DNA of 64,000 nucleotides from Clostridium estertheticum (GCF_026650985.1 NZ_CP086239.1:2356001-2420000), one strand, 5' to 3'. Positions 18,198 through 28,040 are shown, counted from the first letter of the stretch. Notes: a model not told the origin generated them from the sequence alone. Numbers and translations: made by a program.

Positions 18198-19004
18198 TTA
18201 GTAAGTATCTATAATATCGCCTAATGGATCACCAGTATTTGAGCTTCCACCATTACCTGAGCCACCTTGTTTAGTAAGCTTTAAGTAAATAAGAGCCACA
18301 CATACACCGATTGCCCCTAGTCCGATAAGTGTAATTTGTGAAATAGTTGCAAGCACAAAACCAATTGCAAAGAATGGCCATACTTCTTTTGTAGCCATCA
18401 TGTTGATTACCATTGCATAACCAACAGCTACCACCATTCCACCACCGATTGCGAGTCCACCTGTTAACCAAGTAGGCATAAGTTCAAGTGCTGTCTTAAT
18501 GGGACCAGCACCAACTGCTAAAATTAAAGCTGCTGGAATTGCAATACGTACACCCTGCATACAAATAGCAATGATATGCCACATTTCAACTTTTCTGAAA
18601 TCTCCTTGTTCAGCAGCAGCATCCATGAAATGTACAAATGCTGTGGCAATGGTACGACAAACAATTGTTAATAATAGCCCTGCAACTGCTAGAGGAACAG
18701 CAATAGCGTAAGCTGCTGGAACTCCTGCTGTACCTTGACCACCAAGAACTAGAATGATTGCAGATGCAACAGATGCAAGCGCTGTATCTGGTGCTACGGC
18801 AGCACCTATGTTTGCCCAACCTAAAGCAATCATTTGAAGAGTACCACCTAAAATTAGGCATGGTAGTAAGTTACCTGTAACTAAGCCGATTAACGTACAT
18901 GCAATTACTGGTTGGTGGAATTGAAATTGATCCAAGATACCTTCCATACCAGCTAGAAATGCCACGATAACGACTAATATCACTTGGATTATATTTATAT
19001 CCAT
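18198..19004 (-). CDS. manY: Mannose-family PTS permease component IIC
   Basis: 268 residues, strongly hydrophobic with about seven to eight membrane segments. Motifs of ManY-type EIIC are visible: GMEGILDQFQFHQPVIACTL, GLVTGNLLPCLILGGTLQM, WANIGAAVAPDTALASVAS, and AGVPAAYAIAVPLAVAGL. The hydrophilic tail ends in GGSSNTGDPLG. It partners IID in the membrane. GGGGGATT lies before the ATG; manX ends 43 bases upstream. Role as for the whole operon: sugar uptake with phosphorylation. Confidence 0.93.
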   Translation of the reverse strand: MDINIIQVILVVIVAFLAGMEGILDQFQFHQPVIACTLIGLVTGNLLPCLILGGTLQMIALGWANIGAAVAPDTALASVASAIILVLGGQGTAGVPAAYAIAVPLAVAGLLLTIVCRTIATAFVHFMDAAAEQGDFRKVEMWHIIAICMQGVRIAIPAALILAVGAGPIKTALELMPTWLTGGLAIGGGMVVAVGYAMVINMMATKEVWPFFAIGFVLATISQITLIGLGAIGVCVALIYLKLTKQGGSGNGGSSNTGDPLGDIIDTY

Positions 19005-19047
19005 GATTATTAATCCCCCTTTTTCATTTAATAGTTAAATAATTAAA

Positions 19048-20025
19048 TTATTTCAGTTTATTTAATTCCACTTGTGCTTTTTTAAGAATTTCGTCCATAT
19101 TTCCTTTTGAATCATTTGGAACTTTACGAACATCAAAAGTAAGTCCAGCTTTTTTAAGCTTATTGAAGGTATCAATATCGTCTTGATTGAAAGCAAGTAC
19201 TTTGTTTGGTTGAACTTTACCAGGAGAGTGAGCCATAGAACCAATATTAATTGTCTTAAGTGGTACTCCACCTTCTACTGCACGAAGTACATCTTGTGGA
19301 TTTTCAAAAAGAAGTAATGCACGTTGTCCACCAAAAGATTGATCATTTTTTGCAAGTTTAATCATTTGATTAACTGGAACAACATGAGCTTTAACACCCG
19401 GAGGCGCAGCCTGTGTAATCAATTTCGTACGAAGTTCATCTTTGGCTACTGCATCTGACACAACAATAATTCGTGTAGGTAGCACATCTTTTGACCAAGC
19501 CGTCGCTATTTGTCCATGAAGTAAACGAGAATCAATACGAGCTAAAACATATTCGAATGATCCAGGTGCACCTGCATTAGATTTTCCAGCGGTCGCTTCT
19601 GAAGATTTACCACTATCTGCTGGTTCTAATTCCTCAGGCTTAACTTTAACTCCTTCTTTAGCTGGTTTTAAGATATAAGCCGCAATTTCCTGTGCGGATT
19701 CCATTGAAGAACGTGAAGCATAAGCTTCAATTACCATTGGTAGATTCATACCAGCTACTATTGCCCATTTATCTTTATGTTCTTCAAATAGACTATTCGC
19801 TTGATTGAATGGTGTACCACCCCAAAGATCAACTAAGAATAAAACCTCATCTTGGTTGTCAAAGGATGCGATTGCGTCTTTCATTTTTGCTTTAACATCA
19901 TCAGGACCTTCACTAGGCATCAACGTAACTGCTTTTACGTTTTCTTGTTCTCCGAAAATCATTGCACCAGATTGCAATATGCCTTTAGCAAATTCTCCGT
20001 GACTAGCAAGAATTATTCCTACCAT
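19048..20025 (-). CDS. manX: Mannose-family PTS components IIA-IIB fusion
   Basis: 325 residues. IIA domain about 1-125 with the phospho-accepting H9 in ILASHGEF and the DLWGGTPFNQA loop. A linker of about 30 residues rich in Pro, Ala, Ser and Lys follows. IIB domain is about 157-325 with H170 in RIDSRLLHGQIATAW. It relays phosphate from HPr to the sugar. AGGAGGT precedes the ATG. Upstream in the same operon lies a stand-alone IIB, so the operon encodes two IIB units and one IIA. Confidence 0.95.
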   Translation of the reverse strand: MVGIILASHGEFAKGILQSGAMIFGEQENVKAVTLMPSEGPDDVKAKMKDAIASFDNQDEVLFLVDLWGGTPFNQANSLFEEHKDKWAIVAGMNLPMVIEAYASRSSMESAQEIAAYILKPAKEGVKVKPEELEPADSGKSSEATAGKSNAGAPGSFEYVLARIDSRLLHGQIATAWSKDVLPTRIIVVSDAVAKDELRTKLITQAAPPGVKAHVVPVNQMIKLAKNDQSFGGQRALLLFENPQDVLRAVEGGVPLKTINIGSMAHSPGKVQPNKVLAFNQDDIDTFNKLKKAGLTFDVRKVPNDSKGNMDEILKKAQVELNKLK

Positions 20026-20153
20026 CTTTTATACCTCCTATTTTTTATTTGTTACAGTAAAATTTATATAAAAGTTTTAAAAAAACCTGTAACCAAAATT
20101 ATTGTAGCTCATTACAAGCAATCGTAACGATTACAACTAAAACCCATTAAATC

Positions 20154-20627
20154 TTATAGTTTTGACATTAAATCTACTTTTGAATCTGAAGAAATTTTTC
20201 TTATTTCTAGTTCAATGCCTTTTTTATTTAATGTTTTGAAAGCTTTAATATCTGTATCATCTACTGATACTACACTAGTTATTTGTTTCTTTCCTTGTTT
20301 AAATGACATACCACCAATATTTACACTTTTTATCGCTACTCCACCTTCAACCATTCTTACAACATCAGTCGGATTAGTGAATAGAAACAACACTCTATCA
20401 TCTTGGTATTTGGGAATATTATAAGCTCTTATTGCCTCATCAATTCCTACAACACTTGATTTAATTCCTGGAGGTGCAACTTGCTCTAAAAGTGTCTTTC
20501 TAATTGAGTCCTTTGTTACATCATCATTACATACAATTATTCTTTGACATTTTGTGTCTTTTGACCAAATTGTTGCTACTTGACCATGTATTAATCTGTC
20601 ATCAATTCTTGCAAGCACTATATTCAT
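20154..20627 (-). CDS. Stand-alone mannose-family PTS component IIB
   Basis: 157 residues, a complete IIB domain with H14 in RIDDRLIHGQVATIWSK, QVAPPGIKSSV and VEGGVAIKSVNIGGMS. It resembles the IIB half of ManX. AGGAGGGTGAG precedes the ATG. It is the first gene after the sigma-54 promoter. It could be a second carrier IIB or a regulatory one that passes phosphate to the LevR activator, as separate IIB proteins do in some Firmicute mannose systems. Which applies here is not decided by sequence. Confidence 0.9.
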   Translation of the reverse strand: MNIVLARIDDRLIHGQVATIWSKDTKCQRIIVCNDDVTKDSIRKTLLEQVAPPGIKSSVVGIDEAIRAYNIPKYQDDRVLFLFTNPTDVVRMVEGGVAIKSVNIGGMSFKQGKKQITSVVSVDDTDIKAFKTLNKKGIELEIRKISSDSKVDLMSKL

Positions 20628-20683
20628 TATAACTCACCCTCCTTATCCGCATTTTCATCTAAGTTGTCTTACTATTACATATA

Positions 20684-20698
20684 GCAATTGCCATGCCA
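20684..20698 (-). promoter_or_regulatory. Sigma-54 (-24/-12) promoter of the PTS operon
   Basis: On minus: TGGCAT (20693-20698), five bases, TTGC (20684-20687) followed by T. This matches TGGCAC-N5-TTGCW except for one base, and lies about 57 bases before the IIB start. It fits the LevR-type activator encoded just upstream. Confidence 0.88.
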
Positions 20699-20782
20699 AA
20701 ATAGTGTATTGTTTATTATATTTGTGTGAAATGTTTATAAATAGCCATTTTTTTATTTCAAATCTTTTTTATTTCTTTTATA

Positions 20783-20863
20783 CTGATACACTTCTTCTAT
20801 AGTTTTAATACAAATTTTAATTTTTCACTAATAAACAGTGTATCAAAAAAAGAAGTGTATCAG
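20783..20863. promoter_or_regulatory. Likely upstream activating sites for LevR
   Basis: CTGATACACTTCTT (20783-20796) and its exact reverse complement AAGAAGTGTATCAG (20850-20863) form a 14-bp inverted repeat; a third GTGTATCA lies at 20838-20845. They sit 85-165 bases upstream of the -24 element, where sigma-54 activators bind. No T tract follows, so a terminator is less likely. Confidence 0.65.
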
Positions 20864-20874
20864 CATACTATTTT

Positions 20875-23670
20875 CTATTCTATCATTTCTGCTAAAAATA
20901 ATATTTCATCTTCCGTTAAACCTATGTTTATTGCATCTTTAAATACTTTATTTGCCCCTGTAATAATCTCTACCAAGTGTGAATCTATGTTAGCTTTTTC
21001 CCTTTTGTACTTTAACCCATCCTTTATTATCATTCTCTCTAGAGCACAACCTACATGCACCATTATTCTTATTTTGGTTGAATTGTTAAAGCTTATTTTT
21101 GTTTTTTCTTCTAAAATATTTACGAATTGATACAATAATCCTATTATTTTAGAAGGGTTTAAATAAGTTAAAAATTGATTTAAACTGTCTTCACATAGAT
21201 CCTTAACTACTGTATTTTCATGGCCTTTTTCAATTTTAAAGTTTTTTTTCTGTATTATACTCATTAAAACATTTTCACCATTACCGCTAATTAGCTCTTC
21301 AAGAGAGATAAAGGTCGCTTCAATTTTAGGGTTTATTATACCAACAGAAGCTATAATAGTATAGTTATTTTTTATTTTTATTATTTCCTTTTTTATGTCT
21401 TTTATGCCTATTGGTAAAATTTCAATTTCTTTTTCATCTGTACTTCTAACAATGTTCTCCACAAGTTCTTTTAGCTTTACTGCAGTCCCCTCGCCAGTTG
21501 CGCATATTGTTATTATTGCCTTTTTCTTATTTGCATCGTCTTCATTAATGCCTTTATCTTCTTCCTCAATCTTTGAATATCCTCTAAATTGCTTTAGAGA
21601 ATTATATAAGGAATCTAAATTCATATCTAAAATAGTCGCTTTTCTTATGGCTTCTAATACTAATGAGGTGGTAACCATATCTAGTGTCTTAACCTTTATA
21701 TCTGTTTTTTCCATTATTATAGACTCAAAGTTAACAAGTGAACCCATATCCACAAGTAATAGAACCCCCTTACCCATGTCTATTTCCCTAACCTTTTCAA
21801 TAACTTCATCCAACGTTTTAGTAGGACTAACTTCGAGTGGCATATCTATTGCTTCGATTACACCCTCCCCTAGAAGCTGCCTTGCCACATTAACCATACT
21901 ACTTGCTGTGCTGCTCCCATGTGCTGCTACAATTATTGCCACATGCTGATTTGTTTGTTCCTCCGTAATGGAACTGATTAACAATGTAAGATATATAACT
22001 TCAATCTTTGGAACAACCACATTATATTTTTTTTCAACCATTCCCTTTACGTCTACTGCAATATTAAATTCTGTACGTTTATCATCTATTATGCCCTCTA
22101 TATTTTTATACTTAAGATTTTGATGATTACTTAATCTGTTTAAAAATGAACTTAAATGTAGACTTAATGCATATAAAAATCTATCAGTTAGTGTTTTATC
22201 AAGCTTTTTTTCAATCATGTCCATTATTTCTTCTGAGAATTCAAGAATATCTTCATCTACTATTTTTAATATTTTACTTCTACCATCCTCATCACTTTTA
22301 ACCTTGTTATAAAAGGATTTAATGTGCACATTAATATCAGTTGTAATAAAATTGTTTATATATTCCTCATCCGCACCTCCTTTTTTAAGTATTGCTGCCT
22401 TATCTTCTATTATCTTGTATAAATTAAAAGGTGGATCATAAGGATCTTTTTCAATTAATACACTGTGCCCTTCTGGAGTAACTATTAGTTGCGAATCTAA
22501 ATATCCAGATATTTCTTCCATTTCTTTACGTTTGCCACTTAAATAAAATAATCCACTTTTAATATCTGAAGGCAAGGATTTAAAATCTATTTCTATAAAA
22601 TCCTTATTATTGATACTATTTAAAAAGCCCTTAGCGCAAATAAGTTGGATATTTGATTTCATCTGACCAATATTTCCATAAGATGTGCTTCCAATAATTG
22701 CTTTAACTGCTTCATCCTCAATTTTTATTACTTTGTTTACTCTATGTGCCTCATTGGCTAATAAAAATTTGATAAAATCAACTTTATCACTGGCTGTCCT
22801 TTTATCAAAGTTGGGAATAGTTATAATTATGGGTATTCTTCTTACAAATGTCTTTAGTAGTGATGAATTGGGATCCTCCGTAGTGGCTCCAATTATTAAA
22901 ACACAGGATTTTCTGTTTCTCTCTGTCTCACCTAATCTATTAAACATACCTGTATCCATAAAATAAAACAACATTTCCTGTCCTTCTGGTGGTAATCTGT
23001 GTATTTCATCTAGAAATAATATACCTGTATCTGCTTTTTCAACAATTCCAGCCTTTTCGCTATCAGCACCTGTGTATGCTCCTTTAATGTGTCCAAACAG
23101 ATGTGAGATTAAAAGTTGAGGATTGTTATAATAATCAGCACAATTAAATACTATAAATGGTGATTTTTCATCTAATTTTTTCGAATACTTCGCTTGTTTG
23201 TACATCATATTTGCAAACAAGGTTTTACCCACTCCTGTTTGACCAACAATTAATGTGTGCAAACCATTTGGAGGATAAAGTATTGCAGCTTTTGCCTGTT
23301 CAATTTGATTTTTAAGACTAGTTTTTGCTCCAATAAGTTTATCAAAAGGACATTCTTCCTGGCTAGTTTCATTTTTTTTAAGGAATAACTCATTTAAATT
23401 TTTCACTTCTATTGGACCAACTGGCAACTTTTTATCCGAAATTCTTTCTAAGCAAGCATTATCAACGTATAACACAGGTCTAGATTTTATTTTTATTATT
23501 CTATCCTGTCTAAGCAATTCATTTAATTCCATACTTACGTTATTTCTTAAAATATCTAAACTCTGAGAAATTTCAGTTGCGCTAAACCCGATTTTTTCCT
23601 CTAAGATTTCACGGTTAAATTTTTCTGTTTTTTTAGCAATATACTCATAGATTTTTTCACTTCTCTTCAA
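20875..23670 (-). CDS. levR: LevR/ManR-family sigma-54 activator with PRD and EIIA domains
   Basis: 931 residues from the TTG at 23670, which has GGGAGTG seven bases upstream; the frame runs 30 codons further but through low-complexity AT repeats with no ribosome site. Order: N-terminal winged helix (about 1-75), AAA+ domain (about 108-340; GQTGVGKT at 143-150, GAYTGA sigma-54 contact loop, GILFLDEIHR), PRD1, EIIA-Man-like domain near residues 540-670 (IIVAAHGSSTASSM), an EIIB-like segment (IITICATGEGTA), and PRD2 at the end. Such proteins sense PTS phosphorylation and activate mannose or levan PTS operons at -24/-12 promoters, exactly what lies downstream. Confidence 0.93.
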   Translation of the reverse strand: MKRSEKIYEYIAKKTEKFNREILEEKIGFSATEISQSLDILRNNVSMELNELLRQDRIIKIKSRPVLYVDNACLERISDKKLPVGPIEVKNLNELFLKKNETSQEECPFDKLIGAKTSLKNQIEQAKAAILYPPNGLHTLIVGQTGVGKTLFANMMYKQAKYSKKLDEKSPFIVFNCADYYNNPQLLISHLFGHIKGAYTGADSEKAGIVEKADTGILFLDEIHRLPPEGQEMLFYFMDTGMFNRLGETERNRKSCVLIIGATTEDPNSSLLKTFVRRIPIIITIPNFDKRTASDKVDFIKFLLANEAHRVNKVIKIEDEAVKAIIGSTSYGNIGQMKSNIQLICAKGFLNSINNKDFIEIDFKSLPSDIKSGLFYLSGKRKEMEEISGYLDSQLIVTPEGHSVLIEKDPYDPPFNLYKIIEDKAAILKKGGADEEYINNFITTDINVHIKSFYNKVKSDEDGRSKILKIVDEDILEFSEEIMDMIEKKLDKTLTDRFLYALSLHLSSFLNRLSNHQNLKYKNIEGIIDDKRTEFNIAVDVKGMVEKKYNVVVPKIEVIYLTLLISSITEEQTNQHVAIIVAAHGSSTASSMVNVARQLLGEGVIEAIDMPLEVSPTKTLDEVIEKVREIDMGKGVLLLVDMGSLVNFESIIMEKTDIKVKTLDMVTTSLVLEAIRKATILDMNLDSLYNSLKQFRGYSKIEEEDKGINEDDANKKKAIITICATGEGTAVKLKELVENIVRSTDEKEIEILPIGIKDIKKEIIKIKNNYTIIASVGIINPKIEATFISLEELISGNGENVLMSIIQKKNFKIEKGHENTVVKDLCEDSLNQFLTYLNPSKIIGLLYQFVNILEEKTKISFNNSTKIRIMVHVGCALERMIIKDGLKYKREKANIDSHLVEIITGANKVFKDAINIGLTEDEILFLAEMIE

Positions 23671-23771
23671 ATTATCACTCCCAAAGATTAATATATTTAA
23701 TACACTTAATATGTTTAATACACTTCCTTTATTATAAACTGTATTGAAATAAATATTCAAGGTTTAAGTGT

Positions 23772-23821
23772 AAAAAAAAAGCTTCTTAGCATCATTTTTT
23801 TAATTTCAATGCTAAAAAGTA
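23772..23821 (-). terminator. Terminator after the M20 amidohydrolase gene
   Basis: On minus, CTTTTTAGCAT and ATGCTAAGAAG form the stem, followed by CTTTTTTTTT. Lies between the amidohydrolase stop and levR. Confidence 0.85.
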
Positions 23822-23850
23822 TCAATTTAAATTATTAAATATAAATTTGT

Positions 23851-25017
23851 TTATAGATTTGTTGTACTCTGAATAAACTCTTCTTTTATCTTAGAAAGCA
23901 AATCTCTATTAGTAATAACATCATATCCTGTTAATGCTAACGCTGTAGCCCCTATAATTAAAGCATTATGTGCCTTATTTGTTATTGTTGCTTTAGCCAT
24001 TTCCTTTGTATGTAAACTTAAGTTTGGATTACCTATTCCAAGTAGCGGATGAATTGACGGTACAATATAGCTTACATTCCCCATATCTAAAGATCCAATA
24101 TTTTCTGGTGGGTTAATATCTGTTATACCAAGGCTTCTCAAATTATCATTAAACGTCTCAGACAGGTTTTCATTTGTGTTCATATCATCAAATGGTGATT
24201 CGTATAAACTAACTTCAAGAGTTGCCCCAGTCATAAGTGCTGCTCCACTCGCAATATTTTTCACCTTTTGAATTACTTCCTTCAAGTAACTTTTCTTAAG
24301 AGCCCTTACATAAAATTTTGCAACTGCTCTACCTGGTACTATGTTTGCAGCGATGCCCCCTTCACTTATAATCCCATGTATCCGTACATCAGACGTTACA
24401 TGCTGCCTTATAGCATTTACGCCATTAAACATTAATATAACAGCATCCAAAGCATTAATTCCTTCTTCAGGCGAACTTGATGCATGGCTAGACTTCCCAG
24501 TAAATTCAAACTGTAGTGCTTCCATTGCGAGTGAAGGCCCGCTTTTGCATGTTTTACCATATGGATGTATTATCATAGCAACATCAACATTGTCAAATAC
24601 TCCTTGCTTTGCCATGTCACTCTTCGCACCATTTGTTTCCTCAGCAGGAGTTCCATAAACCTCTATTTTTCCACCTACTTCCTCCAATACCTTACTTAAA
24701 CCTATCGCCGCACCAATACTAATTGTGCCAATCATATCGTGACCACAACCATGTCCTATTTCTGGCAGTGCATCATATTCACATAAAAAAGCAATAGTCG
24801 GACCTTTTTTATTACTGTCATATACTGCTTTAAATGCAGTTTTTCTTTTTGCTATTCCAGTTTCGATTTTAAAAGAATATTCTGATAATAAAGCTGTTAA
24901 TTTGTCAGTAGCCTTAAATTCTTCATTCCCAAGTTCTGGATTATAATAAATGAAATCATTTATTTCCCATAGTTTTTCTTTTATACTATTAACTTGCTTA
25001 ATAATTTGATCTTTCAT
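23851..25017 (-). CDS. M20-family amidohydrolase (AbgB-like)
   Basis: 388 residues. Metal-site motifs of the M20 peptidase/amidohydrolase family: NPELGNEEF, AFLCEYDALPEIGHGCGHD (near 75-95), ETNGAKSDMA, MIIHPYGKT, a dimerisation domain in the middle, and PSIHPLLGIGNPNLSLHT near the end. Relatives hydrolyse N-acyl amino acids, dipeptides or p-aminobenzoyl-glutamate. The substrate is not assignable. AAGGAG precedes the ATG. It lies behind hom copy 2 but is separated from it by a terminator. Confidence 0.85.
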   Translation of the reverse strand: MKDQIIKQVNSIKEKLWEINDFIYYNPELGNEEFKATDKLTALLSEYSFKIETGIAKRKTAFKAVYDSNKKGPTIAFLCEYDALPEIGHGCGHDMIGTISIGAAIGLSKVLEEVGGKIEVYGTPAEETNGAKSDMAKQGVFDNVDVAMIIHPYGKTCKSGPSLAMEALQFEFTGKSSHASSSPEEGINALDAVILMFNGVNAIRQHVTSDVRIHGIISEGGIAANIVPGRAVAKFYVRALKKSYLKEVIQKVKNIASGAALMTGATLEVSLYESPFDDMNTNENLSETFNDNLRSLGITDINPPENIGSLDMGNVSYIVPSIHPLLGIGNPNLSLHTKEMAKATITNKAHNALIIGATALALTGYDVITNRDLLSKIKEEFIQSTTNL

Positions 25018-25035
25018 TTATTTATACTCCTTTTT

Positions 25036-25067
25036 ACAAAAACAACTAACAAATTGTTAGTTGTTTT
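25036..25067 (-). terminator. Terminator after hom copy 2
   Basis: AAAACAACTAACAA and TTGTTAGTTGTTTT form a perfect 14-bp stem with a one-base centre; T tract on minus. It closely resembles the terminator interrupted by the insertion sequence at 2749. Confidence 0.82.
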
Positions 25068-25087
25068 GTTTTGTTCATCTTATAATA

Positions 25088-26377
25088 TTAATTAAATGAT
25101 TCTATTCTTATTATGCTTTCTATTTCATTAACATATTCTAGTTCTTTTATTTTCTTAAGTGACTCTCTTATATTTCTTTCTGAACTTTTATGTGTAATAA
25201 ATGCTAGTAATACATACTCTTTATGAACTACATCTTGAGTAAGGGATGTGATGCTAACATTATTTTTCCCAAATATTTTCGCCGTATCTCCTAAAACTCC
25301 GGCCCTATCTTTAACATTAAGCCTTATATAAAATTCTGATTCGTTTTCATCCGAGTTTTTAACTTCTTTAAAATCTTCCTCACCACTAATAGCCTTTAAA
25401 TCAGAAGGCTTTACATTATTTCGAAGTATAGATATTATATCACCTACAACTGCACTACCAGTTGGTAAATCTCCTGCTCCTTTTCCGTATAACATTAGTT
25501 CTCCAACTGCATTTCCTTTTATTAAGATTGCATTAAACGCATCATTTACATTTGCCATTGGGTGATTTGATGGTATTAACGTTGGATGAACTCTAAGCTC
25601 TAACTTATTATTTGCTTCCTTAGCTATTGCTAAAAGTTTTATTGTATAACCGAACTTTTGCGCATATTCTATATCTACAGCGCTTATATTTCTTATACCT
25701 TCCCTGTAAATACAATCATGATCAACCTTAGTTCCAAATGATAGCGAAGCCATTATAGCAAGCTTATATACAGCGTCAAAGCCATCAACATCAGATGTTG
25801 GATCGGCCTCAGCATACCCCTTATCTTGAGCCTCTTTTAATGCCTCATCAAAACTAATTCCGTCGTTTGTCATTTTACTTAATATATAATTAGTTGTTCC
25901 ATTTATAATTCCAATTATCTGTTCAATTCGGTTAGCCGTAAGACTCTCATTAATTTCTCGTATTATTGGTATTCCACCAGCCACACTTGCCTCATAATAA
26001 AACAGAACATTTTCTTCTTCAGCTATTTTAAATAACTCTTCGCCCCAGTTTGCAACAACTAATTTATTTGCAGTTACAATATGTTTTTTAGCTTTCATAG
26101 CTCTTATCATATATTCCTTAGCCTGGCCACGTCCACCAATAAGTTCAACTACAATTTTTATACTATCGTCATTAATAATATCATCAATATTATTTGTTAA
26201 TACACCCTTAGGCAATTCAATTTCTCTCTTCTTACTTATGTCACTGACTAGTATTTTAGCTACCTCTATATCATAATTTGACCGTTTCATTATTTCTTTC
26301 CGATTTTCTTGTAATATCTTCCATACGCCTGTTCCAACATTTCCAAAACCTAAAATTGCTATCTTTACCTTTTCCAT
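25088..26377 (-). CDS. hom: Homoserine dehydrogenase, copy 2
   Basis: 429 residues from the ATG at 26377, preceded by AAGGAGGAAAT; an in-frame start 12 codons earlier lacks a site. Same length and domain order as copy 1: GFGNVGTG, GIINGTTNYIL, DPTSDVDGFDAVYK, and a C-terminal ACT domain (DRAGVLGDTAKIFGKNNVSI). The two differ most in the linker before the ACT domain and in the ACT domain itself, the regulatory part. It follows aspartokinase by 40 bases and is presumably co-transcribed. No riboswitch is seen before this pair, unlike copy 1. Confidence 0.95.
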   Translation of the reverse strand: MEKVKIAILGFGNVGTGVWKILQENRKEIMKRSNYDIEVAKILVSDISKKREIELPKGVLTNNIDDIINDDSIKIVVELIGGRGQAKEYMIRAMKAKKHIVTANKLVVANWGEELFKIAEEENVLFYYEASVAGGIPIIREINESLTANRIEQIIGIINGTTNYILSKMTNDGISFDEALKEAQDKGYAEADPTSDVDGFDAVYKLAIMASLSFGTKVDHDCIYREGIRNISAVDIEYAQKFGYTIKLLAIAKEANNKLELRVHPTLIPSNHPMANVNDAFNAILIKGNAVGELMLYGKGAGDLPTGSAVVGDIISILRNNVKPSDLKAISGEEDFKEVKNSDENESEFYIRLNVKDRAGVLGDTAKIFGKNNVSITSLTQDVVHKEYVLLAFITHKSSERNIRESLKKIKELEYVNEIESIIRIESFN

Positions 26378-26417
26378 ATTAATTTCCTCCTTAAATATAA
26401 CTTCCTCATTCAATGCT

Positions 26418-27731
26418 TTAATTTTCGAATGCCTTATACACTGCCCTTATTGCCCTTTCGAAATCTTCGTTTTCTACGCCAACAATTATGCTCATCTCAC
26501 TGGACCCTTGATTTATCATTCTAATATTTATATTATCTTTTTCTAACGAACTAAATACTCTAGCAGATATCCCCTTGGTCTTTATCATTCCCTCTCCAAC
26601 AACTGCTATCAATGCCATATTAGGATGTACTATTATTGAATCTGGATTACACTGTTTTTCAATTTCTTCTAATATTTTATCAGTTTTATTTTCCAGTTCA
26701 GAATCATCAATTACTAGTGAAATTGAATCTATGCCTGATGGCATGTGCTCAAATGCTACACAATTACTTTCAAGAACTGTAAGAACCCTTCTACAATATC
26801 CTATATCTTTATCCATAAGCGTCTTTTCTATAGCAATTACTGTAAAATCTTTTTTACCTGCAATACCTGTAATATTTCCAGATTTTACTTCTATTTTATC
26901 ATTTAAAATAAATGTTCCCTTTTCTTCTGGTTTGTTAGTGTTTTTTATATTTATCGGAATTCCCTCATTCTTAACAGGAAAAACTGCTTCTTCATGAAAA
27001 ACATGTGCCCCCATATATGATAATTCCCTAAGTTCTTTGTATGTTACCTCTTTAATAGGTTTAGGGTTACTAACAATGCTTGGATCCGCCATTAAGAAAC
27101 CTGACACATCAGTCCAATTTTCATAAACTACTGCCCCTACCCCCTTAGCAATTATTGCCCCGGTAATGTCAGAACCACCCCTTGAAAAGGTTCTTATCTT
27201 TCCATCCCTAGACGCGCCATAAAATCCTGGAATTACCGCTTTCTTAACTTTTGATAATCTAATATCTATAGCAGCGTATGTTGCTTTTTCATCTAATCGT
27301 CCATCTTTTGTAAAAACAATAAGCTCAGCAGCATCAACAAATTCATACCCCAAATACTCAGCAAGCATTAATGCATTTAAATATTCTCCCCTGCTTGCAA
27401 CATAGTCTTCTGAAGCACCATCAATTATTTTTTCCTTAAGTATCCTTAAATATTCTAACATATTAATGGAAAGCTTTAACTCACTACACAAACTAATATA
27501 TCTTTCTTCAATTAATTTGAATAATTCATCAAATGGCAGCGATTTTTCAACATGTTGATGACACAAATACAAAAGATCTGTAATTTTATAATCACTTTTA
27601 CTTCTCTTGCCTGGAGCTGAAGGTACAATATAACACCTCATATCATCTGATAAAACAATGTCTTTTACTTTTTGAAATTGTCCGCTATCACATAATGAAC
27701 TCCCACCAAACTTTGAAACTTTAACTTGCAT
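26418..27731 (-). CDS. ask: Aspartate kinase
   Basis: 437 residues. It phosphorylates aspartate, the first step to lysine, threonine and methionine. Kinase-domain motifs are VSKFGGSSLCDSGQF at the start, FVDAAELIVFTKDG, IPGFYGASRDGKIRTFSRGG, and DVSGFLMADP. Two ACT-type regulatory segments fill residues about 295-437 (AVVGEGMIKTKGISARVF, NIRMINQGSSEMSIIVGVE). GGGGGT precedes the ATG. Together with hom copy 2 it makes a two-gene operon. The upstream 300 bases show no lysine riboswitch or T-box. Confidence 0.94.
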   Translation of the reverse strand: MQVKVSKFGGSSLCDSGQFQKVKDIVLSDDMRCYIVPSAPGKRSKSDYKITDLLYLCHQHVEKSLPFDELFKLIEERYISLCSELKLSINMLEYLRILKEKIIDGASEDYVASRGEYLNALMLAEYLGYEFVDAAELIVFTKDGRLDEKATYAAIDIRLSKVKKAVIPGFYGASRDGKIRTFSRGGSDITGAIIAKGVGAVVYENWTDVSGFLMADPSIVSNPKPIKEVTYKELRELSYMGAHVFHEEAVFPVKNEGIPINIKNTNKPEEKGTFILNDKIEVKSGNITGIAGKKDFTVIAIEKTLMDKDIGYCRRVLTVLESNCVAFEHMPSGIDSISLVIDDSELENKTDKILEEIEKQCNPDSIIVHPNMALIAVVGEGMIKTKGISARVFSSLEKDNINIRMINQGSSEMSIIVGVENEDFERAIRAVYKAFEN

Positions 27732-28040
27732 AATTTTTACCCCCTACTGTCTTAATTTAAAAAGTTATGAATTACAACTTATAGAAGGCAACCCTATATT
27801 ACCTTTTATAAAAAAGTTCATTAGCTTATACCATACTTGAACTTATTTTATAACTATATTAACATCGTAAATTAGTATTGAATTAATTATACTCGTTTTT
27901 TCCAAAATGTCACATGATTTTTATGCCTTTTGGCGAAATATTCTGTTTTTATTGGTTTGTTCGATTTTAATTTCAAATTATCATCTAAAAAACTGATATT
28001 TATTAATAATTTAAAGCTAAATCACCCTTTACTTTAACAT
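27732..28040. other. Intergenic region without recognised gene
   Basis: About 310 AT-rich bases upstream of aspartokinase. I looked for a lysine riboswitch, T-box and S-box on minus and found none. It presumably holds the aspartokinase promoter. The following hairpin at 28041-28073 closes the neighbouring operon. Confidence 0.5.

Noticed and set aside
20783-20863. Terminator of levR
   Set aside because: The loop would be over 50 bases and no T tract follows on minus; the repeats fit activator sites better.
27732-28040. Lysine riboswitch or T-box before aspartokinase
   Set aside because: None of the conserved blocks (such as GGTGGTACCGCG of T-boxes) is present on either strand.
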